Positions 7,166 through 13,801 of a stretch of 15,459 bases of DNA are shown here, in pieces (position 1 is the stretch's first letter; each line of letters starts with the position of its first letter). The notes below the pieces were generated by a model, which ran no database searches, was not told the origin of the DNA, and saw nothing but the letters and a program-made list of their open reading frames with translations. Source of the stretch: Sulfurimonadaceae bacterium (GTDB lineage: Bacteria; Campylobacterota; Campylobacteria; Campylobacterales; Sulfurimonadaceae); the NCBI GenBank assembly GCA_026193155.1, contig JAPHSI010000208.1:1-15459 (forward strand), written 5' to 3'. Both the position numbers and the translations under genes were made by a program.

Positions 7166-8164
7166 TTATTTAAGAGGTGAGAAAGGAACAAGTGCAGAAC
7201 CCCATGTAAGTCCTCCACCAAACGCATCTAATAGCATTAATTCACCATTTTGCAACCTACCGCTCTCATATATATCGTTAATAGCCATAGGTATAGATGC
7301 TCCTGATGTATTTCCGTATTTTGCAACTGTAAGTACTACTTGTTCATCTTTTAGCTTTAGTGCATCTCCAACAGCTTTTATGATTCTATAATTAGCTTGA
7401 TGTGGAATAAAATGTTTAATATCATCACTATGAATGTTATTTTCTTTTAAAATATCTATAACATCCTTAGTAAGTGTACGAACGGCAATTTTATAAGTTT
7501 CATTACCCTTCATCTGCATAAAACATCCTGCAGCTTCTTGCTCTAATGAATCATGTGCTGAACCACTTCCACCATTTGGAGTCATAAGTAAATCAGCATA
7601 ATTACCATCAGAACCGGTATGTATGTCTATTATAGCTTCTTCTTTATTATCCGTAGCACTAATAATAGCTGCACCTGCACCGTCACCAAACAATATACAG
7701 GTACCACGATCACTAAAATCTGTAATAGCAGATAACTTCTCTGCACCGATAATTAGCACATTTTTCTTCATTCCGGATTCTATAAAAGCTTTTGCTATGG
7801 ATAATATATATACAAAACCTGTACAAGCTGCAGATATATCAAATGCCTGAACATTAGGTAGTCCTAGTTTTTGTGCAATTATAGTTGCTGTAGATGGCAT
7901 ACAAAAATAATCAGGTGAGATTGTAGCACATACAACTAAATCTATATCTTCTTTAGCTATAGTACTTCTTTGTAGCGCTGTTTCTGCAGCTTTTACACCC
8001 ATGTCTGATGTAAACTCATTCTCGTGCGCAATATGACGCTCTTTTATACCAGTACGTTTAGTAATCCATTCATCTGAAGTATCTACCATTTTTGATAAAT
8101 CTTCATTTGTTAAAATTTTTTCTGGTACATAAGCTCCAATGGAGCGAAAAGCAGCATAAGCCAT
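7166..8164 (-). CDS. fabH: beta-ketoacyl-ACP synthase III
   Basis: This 332-residue enzyme starts fatty-acid synthesis by condensing acetyl-CoA with malonyl-ACP. The catalytic triad is visible: C114 in SAACTGF, H255 in PHQAN and N285 in GNTSGAS. The glycine-rich end (FGGGLTWGSAL) and the N-terminal DEWITKRTGI block are also typical, and the length is normal. ATG at 8164 has AAAGG eight bases upstream. It is the last gene of the ndk-yceD-rpmF-plsX-fabH operon, 11 bp after plsX. The linkage of plsX and fabH is common across bacteria and ties phospholipid acylation to fatty-acid initiation. Confidence 0.97.
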   Translation of the reverse strand: MAYAAFRSIGAYVPEKILTNEDLSKMVDTSDEWITKRTGIKERHIAHENEFTSDMGVKAAETALQRSTIAKEDIDLVVCATISPDYFCMPSTATIIAQKLGLPNVQAFDISAACTGFVYILSIAKAFIESGMKKNVLIIGAEKLSAITDFSDRGTCILFGDGAGAAIISATDNKEEAIIDIHTGSDGNYADLLMTPNGGSGSAHDSLEQEAAGCFMQMKGNETYKIAVRTLTKDVIDILKENNIHSDDIKHFIPHQANYRIIKAVGDALKLKDEQVVLTVAKYGNTSGASIPMAINDIYESGRLQNGELMLLDAFGGGLTWGSALVPFSPLK

Positions 8165-8175
8165 CTTGTTAACCT

Positions 8176-9177
8176 TTAATTAGATTGTTTTTCGTTTAAA
8201 TCAGCTATACGATTAACAATATGTTCATTAACACCAGTTTCAGTATAGTCTATCGCTTGAAAGATTGCATTTTTAATAGCTTTTGGTCCACTTTTTCCAT
8301 GGCTAACAATTGCACAACCTTTTATTCCAAGAAGTGGTGCTCCACCTACTTCTTCATAATCCATCTGTTTTTTTAGTAATTTAAATACTTTTCTCATAAG
8401 AAGAGCACCGGTAATTGAAACAGGTGATTTTCTAATGTATTCTTTAATAAGACCACTAACAGTTGAAGCTACACCCTCACTTGCTTTAAGAACAAGATTC
8501 CCAATAAAACCGTCACAAGTAATTACATCAGTGGTACCGTTAAATATATCACCACCTTCAACATTACCTCTAAAACCTTTATAATCCTCAAGAATTTTAA
8601 AAGCTTCTTTAGTTACTTCATTACCCTTAGATTTCTCTTCACCGTTTGCTAATAAACCAATTTTAGGAATATCTATACCAAACATATCTTCAGCATAACA
8701 TCCGCCCATTATTGCAAACTGAACTAAATGTTCAGCTTTAGAGTCAACATTAGCACCTGCGTCTAAAAGGATTGAACGTCTATGATTTCTAGTTGGCATA
8801 AGTGCTGCAAGTGCAGGACGTAATACACCCTTAAGACGACCAAGTCTTAATGTAGCAAGCGTCATTGTAGCACCGCTATGACCTGCTGATACTACACCGT
8901 CTGCTTCACCATTTCTTACTAAATCCATAGCTATATAGATGGTGCTCTCTTTACGTTTTACTGCATCTGTTGCAGCATCACTCATAGAGATAACATCATC
9001 AGCATCTACTATAGAAATTTTAGCTCTATAACTTCTTGGTAACAGAGGTAAAATTTCATCTTTTTTACCTACAAGAATTGGTATAAATCTTTTTTTCTTT
9101 AAAGCTTGAATACATCCCTTGACAATTGGTTCAGGACCGAAGTCCCCACCCATTGCATCAATAGCAATTCTCACCAT
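8176..9177 (-). CDS. plsX: phosphate acyltransferase PlsX
   Basis: This 333-residue enzyme converts acyl-ACP and phosphate to acyl-phosphate, the donor for PlsY in phosphatidic acid synthesis. Family blocks are present in order: AMGGDFGP (8-15), SAGHSGA (97-103), LDAGAN (138-143), NGEEKSKG (178-185) and CDGFIGN (221-227). The ATG at 9177 lies 3 bp after the rpmF stop. The nearest purine-rich sequence (GGTGAG) is inside the rpmF end, about 12 bases away, so translation is probably coupled to rpmF. Confidence 0.97.
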   Translation of the reverse strand: MVRIAIDAMGGDFGPEPIVKGCIQALKKKRFIPILVGKKDEILPLLPRSYRAKISIVDADDVISMSDAATDAVKRKESTIYIAMDLVRNGEADGVVSAGHSGATMTLATLRLGRLKGVLRPALAALMPTRNHRRSILLDAGANVDSKAEHLVQFAIMGGCYAEDMFGIDIPKIGLLANGEEKSKGNEVTKEAFKILEDYKGFRGNVEGGDIFNGTTDVITCDGFIGNLVLKASEGVASTVSGLIKEYIRKSPVSITGALLMRKVFKLLKKQMDYEEVGGAPLLGIKGCAIVSHGKSGPKAIKNAIFQAIDYTETGVNEHIVNRIADLNEKQSN

Positions 9178-9180
9178 TGA

Positions 9181-9330
9181 TTATTTGTACTCACCAGTAG
9201 TTGGGTTGATATGATGTGGTAACTTGTAAGTCCCATCTTTATCTTTTACCGGACGAGCTAATTTAATTTTGTAGTGAGTTCTTCTTTTCGCTGAACGTGA
9301 ATGAGATACTCTTCTCTTAGGTACTGCCAT
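9181..9330 (-). CDS. rpmF: 50S ribosomal protein L32
   Basis: A 49-residue basic protein beginning MAVPKRRVSHSRSAKRRTHY and ending in NPTTGEYK. It matches L32 in its MAVPKRR(V/T)S start and its length. No cysteine is present, so it is the zinc-free form. AAAAGGA stands eight bases before the ATG. It sits between yceD and plsX, the conserved rpmF-plsX arrangement in bacteria. Confidence 0.97.
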   Translation of the reverse strand: MAVPKRRVSHSRSAKRRTHYKIKLARPVKDKDGTYKLPHHINPTTGEYK

Positions 9331-9384
9331 CTTATTTTCCTTTTCATTTATTTATTAATTGCTTGACTTATTAGGTCTTAAGCA

Positions 9385-9401
9385 TACCTCATTTTGAGGT
9401 A
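9385..9401. promoter_or_regulatory. small hairpin in the yceD-rpmF gap
   Basis: TACCTC, loop ATTTT, GAGGTA: a 6-bp stem in the 88-bp gap before rpmF. On the transcribed (minus) strand no T-tract follows, so it is not a terminator there. Processing or control of L32 translation is possible. Confidence 0.3.
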
Positions 9402-9418
9402 AATTTTATTCTTAATAT

Positions 9419-9775
9419 TTAAGAATTTTTACATTTTGAACAAGTGTTATAATCACTTTTAACAAGTTCCAGCTCTGAAGCTAAAATCTCATCTAGATCA
9501 GCTTCACCGTCTATCGCTTCTACGACATCGATTAAGCTTTCATTTGAAGCCTTATATAAGCCATCAGAGATAAAAAAATCTATTTTTTCATCTATATTCA
9601 TCTCATAATTTTCGGCACAAACATCACAAATAACGGGTAAAGACCCCTTTATTTCAGCATCTAAGCGAAATAATTTGTCGCTATCATACTGTAAAAAACC
9701 TTTAAAAGTAATTTTATCAGATATTATTTCAAAATCTGATGGAGTTTTTGAAACTTTTATTAGTTTAATATTCAT
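9419..9775 (-). CDS. YceD/DUF177-family protein
   Basis: A 118-residue acidic protein with CDVC (C50, C53) in the middle and CSKC (C112, C115) near the C-terminus, likely a zinc-binding quartet. The DUF177/YceD family is almost always encoded just upstream of rpmF, as here. In E. coli and plants, members help 23S rRNA accumulation. The ATG at 9775 lies 8 bp after the ndk stop with no clear Shine-Dalgarno, suggesting coupled translation. The family call rests on context, size and the cysteine pairs more than on long sequence blocks. Confidence 0.85.
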   Translation of the reverse strand: MNIKLIKVSKTPSDFEIISDKITFKGFLQYDSDKLFRLDAEIKGSLPVICDVCAENYEMNIDEKIDFFISDGLYKASNESLIDVVEAIDGEADLDEILASELELVKSDYNTCSKCKNS

Positions 9776-9783
9776 AAATTATA

Positions 9784-10197
9784 TTATGAAATTTCTCTTT
9801 CAGAGAAGAAAAATGCAATCTCGATTGCTGCGTTCTCAACAGAATCACTTCCGTGAACAGCATTTGCATCTATGTTTTCAGCAAAGTCAGCACGAATAGT
9901 ACCAGCCTCAGCTTCTTTAGGGTTAGTAGCACCCATTAACTCACGATTCTTAGCCATTGCATTCTCACCTTCAAGTACTGAAACTACAACTGGTCCAGAA
10001 ATCATGAAGTCAACTAAATCATTAAAGAAAGGTCTCTCAGCATGTATTGCATAAAAAGCTTCTGCATCTGAACGAGTTAATTGAATCTTTTTAGTTGCTG
10101 CAATTTTAAGTCCATTGCTCTCAAAACGGTCTAATATTTTACCAATAACACCCTTAGATACGGCATCTGGCTTAATAATTGATAGTGTACGCTCCAT
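9784..10197 (-). CDS. ndk: nucleoside diphosphate kinase
   Basis: This 137-residue enzyme balances NTP and dNTP pools by gamma-phosphate transfer. Family landmarks are MERTLSIIKPDAV at the N-terminus, the catalytic histidine in NAVHGSDS (H115) and the ATP-site GTIRADFA block. An in-frame TTG at 10200 would add one residue. ATG 10197 is preferred because AGGAG (10203-10207) is spaced 5 bases from it, and the family starts with MERT. It is first gene of the operon, with TATAAT at 10232-10237 upstream. Confidence 0.97.
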   Translation of the reverse strand: MERTLSIIKPDAVSKGVIGKILDRFESNGLKIAATKKIQLTRSDAEAFYAIHAERPFFNDLVDFMISGPVVVSVLEGENAMAKNRELMGATNPKEAEAGTIRADFAENIDANAVHGSDSVENAAIEIAFFFSEREIS

Positions 10198-10231
10198 CAA
10201 AACTCCTAGTTAATTTTAAAAATAGGATGGA

Positions 10232-10237
10232 ATTATA
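10232..10237 (-). promoter_or_regulatory. -10 box (TATAAT) of the ndk-fabH operon
   Basis: The minus-strand sequence GGTATAATTCC lies 35 bp before the ndk ATG, with A/T-rich DNA but no -35 consensus upstream. It follows the hairpin after the ferredoxin gene, so the operon probably starts here. Confidence 0.65.
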
Positions 10238-10274
10238 CCGAAATTTTTATGTTTTTTGATTAAATTTGTAAATT

Positions 10275-10297
10275 TTTCCAAGCGAGATGCTTGGAAA
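10275..10297 (-). terminator. hairpin after the ferredoxin gene, probable terminator
   Basis: TTTCCAAGC and GCTTGGAAA form a 9-bp stem with a 5-base loop, 22 bp after the ferredoxin stop. On the minus strand the following tract (AATTTACAAATTT) is only moderately T-rich, so termination may be partial with read-through into ndk. Confidence 0.55.
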
Positions 10298-10319
10298 TTG
10301 TATTTATAAAGTAAGTTTC

Positions 10320-10604
10320 TTACTCTACTACAGGTTCGTGGTTAGAACGCTGGTCTTCAGTAATATCATCACGGTGTGACGGTGAATCACCGATAGCATT
10401 CCATGTAATACATCCCTCTGTAGGACATGCAGTAGCACATGCAGGCTCATCGTGATGATCTACACATTCCACACACTTATCACCATATACATAATAAATC
10501 TCTTCACCTGTTGGATTATCATCCTCATCAACGATTGCTTCTACTGGACACTCATCAATACAAGCACCACAGTTAATACATGTATCATTAATTAATACTG
10601 CCAT
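10320..10604 (-). CDS. fdxA: 2[4Fe-4S] ferredoxin, Allochromatium-type
   Basis: A 94-residue electron carrier with two cubane sites. C9, C12, C15 and C19 form CxxCxxCxxxCP. C44, C47, C56 and C60 form CxxC-x8-CxxxCP; the enlarged spacing between C47 and C56 and the extra C65 mark the Allochromatium-type group, whose clusters have very low potentials. The acidic C-terminal tail is usual. An upstream ATG at 10616 is in frame but lacks a ribosome site. ATG 10604 has GGAG six bases upstream and gives the family start MAVLINDTCINCG. In C. jejuni, as I recall, fdxA lies next to ahpC and is iron-induced and needed for aerotolerance; here metK separates the two. Confidence 0.93.
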   Translation of the reverse strand: MAVLINDTCINCGACIDECPVEAIVDEDDNPTGEEIYYVYGDKCVECVDHHDEPACATACPTEGCITWNAIGDSPSHRDDITEDQRSNHEPVVE

Positions 10605-10636
10605 ATTCTTCTCCATTAAATAATTTCAAAAGCAAG

Positions 10637-10645
10637 TTTATCACA
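10637..10645 (-). promoter_or_regulatory. candidate extended -10 (TGTGATAAA) of the ferredoxin gene
   Basis: The gap after the metK terminator needs a new promoter. TGTGATAAA matches TGn plus four of six TATAAT bases, about 33 bp before the chosen ATG. Support is modest. Confidence 0.35.
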
Positions 10646-10682
10646 GTAATTTTAAAGATAGCTAAAATATTTGTTTTTCTTT

Positions 10683-10710
10683 GAATAAAAATCCCCATGT
10701 GAGGGGATTT
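10683..10710 (-). terminator. intrinsic terminator of metK
   Basis: Read on the minus strand: AAATCCCC, loop TCACAT, GGGGATTT, then TTTATTC. An 8-bp GC-containing stem followed directly by a T-tract, 14 bp after the metK stop. Confidence 0.85.
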
Positions 10711-10724
10711 GATAACGATTATTA

Positions 10725-11879
10725 TTAAATAGACAAGTAGTTTTTAATATCTTGTACTTTATTAGTCTGTTCCCATGGAAATTCTTCACGTCCAAAGTGT
10801 CCATAAGCAGCAGTTTTACGATAAATAGGACGTAATAAATCAAGTGATTCAATAATTCCTTTTGGAGAAAGGTCAAAAAGTTCTTTTACACACTCTTCAA
10901 TCTTAGATTCTTCAACTTTTCCAGTCCCGTGAGTATCTACCATAATTGAAACTGGTTGAACTACACCGATAGCGTATGCTACTTGAAGTGTTGCTTTATC
11001 ACATGCACCTGAAGCTACTAAATTTTTAGCTACCCATCTAGCTGCATATGCTGCACTTCTATCAACTTTAGTAGGGTCTTTTCCAGAAAATGCACCACCA
11101 CCGTGTGGACAGCTTCCACCATAAGTATCAACGATAATCTTACGACCTGTAAGACCCGCATCACCTTGCGGTCCACCAATTACAAATTTACCAGTAGGAT
11201 TAATATGATATATAGTATCGTCACTAATCATATCTGAAGGGATAACTTTTTTAATCACCTCTTCTATCATATCTTTATGAATCTGCTCTTGGCTAGTTTC
11301 AGGTGAGTGTTGAGTTGAGATAACTACTGTTTCAACAGATACTGGCTTACCATCTACATATTTTACAGATATTTGAGCTTTACCATCTGGACGAAGATAA
11401 GGGACTATCCCCTCTTTCCTAACTTCAGCAAGTCTTTGTGTAAGACGGTGTGCCAAGTGTATAGGTAGTGGCATAAGGACATCTGTTTCACGACATGCGT
11501 AACCAAACATTAATCCTTGGTCACCTGCGCCTATCTCACCACTAGCTTGGTCAACACCTTGGTTGATATCAGGTGACTGCTCACCAATACCGTTTAATAC
11601 AGCAGCAGATCTATGGTCAAAACCATAAGTAGCGTCTGTATAGCCTATTTCCTGAATAACCTCTCTTGCAATCTCTTGCATCGGCGCATAAGCCGTTGTC
11701 TTCAGTTCGCCTGCTATTACACAAAAACCATTAGATACTAAAGTTTCACACGCTACTCTAGCATTTTTATCATTTTCAATAATATAATCCAAAATTGCAT
11801 CACTGATTTGATCAGCCATCTTATCCGGATGCCCTTCTGTTACAGACTCTGAAGTAAATATGTACTCTTTTTGTGACAT
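10725..11879 (-). CDS. metK: S-adenosylmethionine synthetase
   Basis: This 384-residue enzyme makes S-adenosylmethionine from methionine and ATP. Visible landmarks are SESVTEGHPDKMADQISDA (10-28, ATP/Mg site with H17), GAGDQGLMFGYA (117-128), the phosphate-binding GGGAFSGKDPTKVDRS (260-275) and the C-terminal YGHFGREEFPWE. The length is normal. ATG at 11879 has GGGAG six bases upstream (11886-11890). It has its own promoter and terminator. In H. pylori metK adjoins ndk; here the ferredoxin gene lies between them. A compact hairpin fills nearly the whole leader. Confidence 0.98.
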   Translation of the reverse strand: MSQKEYIFTSESVTEGHPDKMADQISDAILDYIIENDKNARVACETLVSNGFCVIAGELKTTAYAPMQEIAREVIQEIGYTDATYGFDHRSAAVLNGIGEQSPDINQGVDQASGEIGAGDQGLMFGYACRETDVLMPLPIHLAHRLTQRLAEVRKEGIVPYLRPDGKAQISVKYVDGKPVSVETVVISTQHSPETSQEQIHKDMIEEVIKKVIPSDMISDDTIYHINPTGKFVIGGPQGDAGLTGRKIIVDTYGGSCPHGGGAFSGKDPTKVDRSAAYAARWVAKNLVASGACDKATLQVAYAIGVVQPVSIMVDTHGTGKVEESKIEECVKELFDLSPKGIIESLDLLRPIYRKTAAYGHFGREEFPWEQTNKVQDIKNYLSI

Positions 11880-11894
11880 TATTTTCTCCCGTCA

Positions 11895-11932
11895 TCGATT
11901 TTTATTGAAATATGGGATAACCCATAAATCGA
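11895..11932 (-). promoter_or_regulatory. hairpin leader of metK
   Basis: On the minus strand the outer arms TCGATTT (11926-11932) and AAATCGA (11895-11901) enclose an inner hairpin ATGGG-TTAT-CCCAT (11912-11925). The structure ends four bases before the Shine-Dalgarno GGGAG. TCCC from the inner arm could alternatively pair with GGGA of that site. With TATACT at 11937-11942 the transcript would begin at about the first bases of the outer arm, so the structure takes up almost all of the roughly 50-nt leader. It resembles no SAM riboswitch class I can recognise. Confidence 0.5.
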
Positions 11933-11936
11933 CAGA

Positions 11937-11942
11937 AGTATA
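11937..11942 (-). promoter_or_regulatory. -10 box (TATACT) of metK
   Basis: The minus-strand sequence GGTATACTTCTG lies about 58 bp before the ATG. No -35 consensus is visible. Placed here, transcription starts near 11930, at the leader hairpin. Confidence 0.5.
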
Positions 11943-12004
11943 CCTTAATAATATTAAATATTACACAAAACAGATCAAGCTTTAAGTGTGAAATAGCAAA
12001 AGAT

Positions 12005-12030
12005 AAAAATTATCCTTAAGGATTATTTTT
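12005..12030. promoter_or_regulatory. 26-bp near-perfect palindrome between metK and ahpC
   Basis: The 13-base arms match at 12 positions around the core ATCCTTAAGGAT. It lies in a divergent intergenic region where no terminator is needed, about 40 bp upstream of the likely ahpC -10 and 65 bp from that of metK. Operator function is therefore more likely than termination. The sequence does not clearly match the Fur or PerR boxes I know from Campylobacter. Confidence 0.5.
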
Positions 12031-12068
12031 AACTTTAGAATCATCTATTTTTATTAATAAAGTTCAGC

Positions 12069-12074
12069 TAAAAT
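12069..12074 (+). promoter_or_regulatory. candidate -10 box (TAAAAT) of ahpC
   Basis: GCTAAAATTT lies about 70 bp before the ATG with T-rich DNA upstream. It is one of several AT-rich possibilities, so confidence is low. Confidence 0.3.
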
Positions 12075-12098
12075 TTCGGCATAACAAAACAAAAAACA

Positions 12099-12123
12099 GT
12101 GTAAAACTTTTAAGATTTTACAC
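12099..12123 (+). promoter_or_regulatory. 8-bp inverted repeat in the ahpC leader
   Basis: GTGTAAAA and TTTTACAC are perfect arms separated by nine bases, ending seven bases before the ribosome site AAAGGA (12131-12136). It is an mRNA hairpin or a protein-binding site just downstream of the promoter. Confidence 0.45.
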
Positions 12124-12142
12124 TTAAACAAAAGGAAAATAT

Positions 12143-12739
12143 ATGTTAGTAACAAACCCAGCTCCAGATTTTACAGCAACTACAGTTTTAGCAGACGGTT
12201 CAATCGTTGAAGACTTTAAATTAAGTGAAAACTTCGGTGAAAAAGGTACGGTGTTATTTTTCTATCCATTAGATTTTACTTTCGTTTGTCCATCTGAAAT
12301 TATTGCTTTCTCTCACAGAATCGAAGAATTTAAATCTCGTGGTGTTAACGTTATCGGTGTATCTGTAGATTCACAATTTTCACACTTTGCTTGGAGAGAA
12401 ACTCCTGTAAACAATGGTGGTATAGGACGTATTAAATATCCACTAGTAGCTGATTTAACAAAACAAATTTCTAGAGACTACGATGTACTTTTTGGTGATT
12501 CTGTAGCACTTCGCGGTTCATTCTTAATTGATGGAAATGGAATTGTACGTCATGCTGTAATCAATGATTTACCACTTGGTCGTAACATTGATGAGATGAT
12601 CCGTATGGTTGATGCAATGCAGTTTACTGATGAGCACGGTGAAGTTTGTGCAGCGGGTTGGAACAAAGGTGATGAAGGTATGAAAGCTTCTACTGAAGGT
12701 GTTGCAGAATATCTTGCAAAACACGAAAACGATTTATAA
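12143..12739 (+). CDS. ahpC: 2-Cys peroxiredoxin (AhpC/TSA family)
   Basis: This 198-residue peroxidase reduces H2O2, organic peroxides and possibly peroxynitrite, with electrons usually from thioredoxin in Campylobacterota. The peroxidatic cysteine C49 lies in DFTFVCPSE, with P42, T46 and R124 completing the active site. The resolving cysteine C169 lies in GEVCAAGW. GGIG (92-95) and a C-terminal YL (190-191) correspond to the GGLG and YF positions linked to over-oxidation sensitivity; H. pylori AhpC has the same form as I recall. ATG is supported by AAAGGA six bases upstream. Codon use looks like a highly expressed gene. It is divergent from metK and monocistronic, with a hairpin downstream. 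Confidence 0.96.
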   Translation: MLVTNPAPDFTATTVLADGSIVEDFKLSENFGEKGTVLFFYPLDFTFVCPSEIIAFSHRIEEFKSRGVNVIGVSVDSQFSHFAWRETPVNNGGIGRIKYPLVADLTKQISRDYDVLFGDSVALRGSFLIDGNGIVRHAVINDLPLGRNIDEMIRMVDAMQFTDEHGEVCAAGWNKGDEGMKASTEGVAEYLAKHENDL

Positions 12740-12753
12740 TAAGTTTTCAGACA

Positions 12754-12776
12754 GATTCCAACTTTATGTTGGAATC
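12754..12776 (+). terminator. hairpin after ahpC, probable terminator
   Basis: GATTCCAAC, loop TTTAT, GTTGGAATC: a perfect 9-bp stem 14 bp after the ahpC stop. The following sequence AAGCTCTCTTAAT is only weakly T-rich, so it may act mainly as a 3'-end stabiliser. Confidence 0.6.
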
Positions 12777-12790
12777 AAGCTCTCTTAATA

Positions 12791-12796
12791 TACAAT
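12791..12796 (+). promoter_or_regulatory. candidate -10 box (TACAAT) of the propeller-protein gene
   Basis: AATATACAATTTTC lies 28 bp before the TTG start, downstream of the ahpC hairpin. This suggests separate transcription. Confidence 0.4.
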
Positions 12797-12824
12797 TTTC
12801 CTAAAAAAGAATGTAGGGATATTT

Positions 12825-13772
12825 TTGTATAAACTTTTTCTCCTCTTACTTTTGCCAATCTTATCACTTTTTGCAAAAGACATATATCCAACTAAAGAGT
12901 TTCAGTCTTTTGGATTTGTAAATGATTTTGTTGTTGATAGTGGTAAACTTTATGCCGCAAATGATGAAGGTACTATTGATATATTTGATACAAATACTCA
13001 AAAATTAATTGAACAAATAGTATTACCACCCGTAAACACTGCTATGGGAAAACTAATAGCTGCAAATATCTTAAGTGTAGACAGAATAAACAACAAAACA
13101 TTACTTTTAAGTATGGGTAGGGATGGGTTTAGAAACGTATGGATTTATGAGAACAATAAACTAAAACAAATAATTGATGAGAAAAAGAAACTTACCATTA
13201 AAGAAGCTCGTTTTGTAAATAATGAGCAAATTATTTTTGGAACTTTCGGCTCAGAAATAATACTTCACGATACATCAGAACAATATAATCTTTATAAGGC
13301 TCATGTCTCATACTCTACTCTTGGCGATATAACACTAAATGTAGATAAAACAAAAATGGTTTTATCTGATGAGAGTGGAGAGATAAAACTCATAGATATA
13401 AAAAGCTCAAACATAGAAAAAATATACAACTCTCAAAATGTTGATAATGTATACAGAGTAGCTTATGAAAATGGAGTCATAATTACAGCAGGTCAGGATA
13501 GGCGTGTAGCTGTCTACCAAAATGGGGAAGATGATTATCATATAAAAAGTAATTTTTTAGTTTACTGCGTAGGTCTTAGTCCAAGTGGTAAAACAGGTGT
13601 TTACTCTGCAGATGCACAAAATAATCTTCAAATATTTTATACCAAGACAAAAAAGATGGGTGACAGATTAGTTGGTCATAACAGCATAATTAATCAAATA
13701 AAATTTATTAGTGAAAAAGAGCTATATAGCGTAGGTAGCCGAAATAAGATTTTTTATTGGAGACTTGATTAG
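12825..13772 (+). CDS. exported WD40-like beta-propeller protein, NapL-like
   Basis: A 315-residue protein with a signal peptide (MYKLFLLLLLPILSLFA, cleavage likely after A17), so it is probably periplasmic. The mature part is made of repeated beta segments such as GKLYAANDEGTIDIFDTNTQKL, KTKMVLSDESGEIKLIDIKS and GVIITAGQDRRVAVYQ, and it ends SVGSRNKIFYWRLD; these are typical WD40 blades. The start is TTG at 12825 with AGGG six bases upstream; the first in-frame ATG is near codon 68. Its size, signal peptide and N-terminal FGFVNDFV resemble NapL, the propeller accessory protein of epsilonproteobacterial periplasmic nitrate reductase clusters. No nap gene is in this window, so the resemblance is only suggestive. 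No enzymatic residues are recognised; a protein-interaction scaffold is likely. Confidence 0.75.
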   Translation: MYKLFLLLLLPILSLFAKDIYPTKEFQSFGFVNDFVVDSGKLYAANDEGTIDIFDTNTQKLIEQIVLPPVNTAMGKLIAANILSVDRINNKTLLLSMGRDGFRNVWIYENNKLKQIIDEKKKLTIKEARFVNNEQIIFGTFGSEIILHDTSEQYNLYKAHVSYSTLGDITLNVDKTKMVLSDESGEIKLIDIKSSNIEKIYNSQNVDNVYRVAYENGVIITAGQDRRVAVYQNGEDDYHIKSNFLVYCVGLSPSGKTGVYSADAQNNLQIFYTKTKKMGDRLVGHNSIINQIKFISEKELYSVGSRNKIFYWRLD

Positions 13773-13776
13773 TCTA

Positions 13777-13801
13777 CAAATCCTCTATTATTAAGGATTT
13801 G
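13777..13801. terminator. convergent hairpin between propeller and chemoreceptor genes
   Basis: CAAATCCT and AGGATTTG form an 8-bp stem with a nine-base loop in the 18-bp convergent gap, running into the chemoreceptor stop. No strong T-tract follows on either strand, so bidirectional termination is only plausible. Confidence 0.4.

Noticed and set aside
7125..7391. Plus-strand open frame across the HIT end and fabH
   Set aside because: Antisense to the well-supported fabH coding sequence and overlapping the HIT tail; no family resemblance.
10198..10200. TTG start for ndk
   Set aside because: Too close (2 bases) to the Shine-Dalgarno; ATG at 10197 is correctly spaced and matches the family N-terminus.
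10605..10616. Upstream ATG for the ferredoxin (MEKN extension)
   Set aside because: No ribosome site before it, and the GGAG within these bases serves the ATG at 10604.
10652..10876. Minus-strand open frame over the metK 3' end
   Set aside because: Overlaps metK coding sequence and its intrinsic terminator in another frame.
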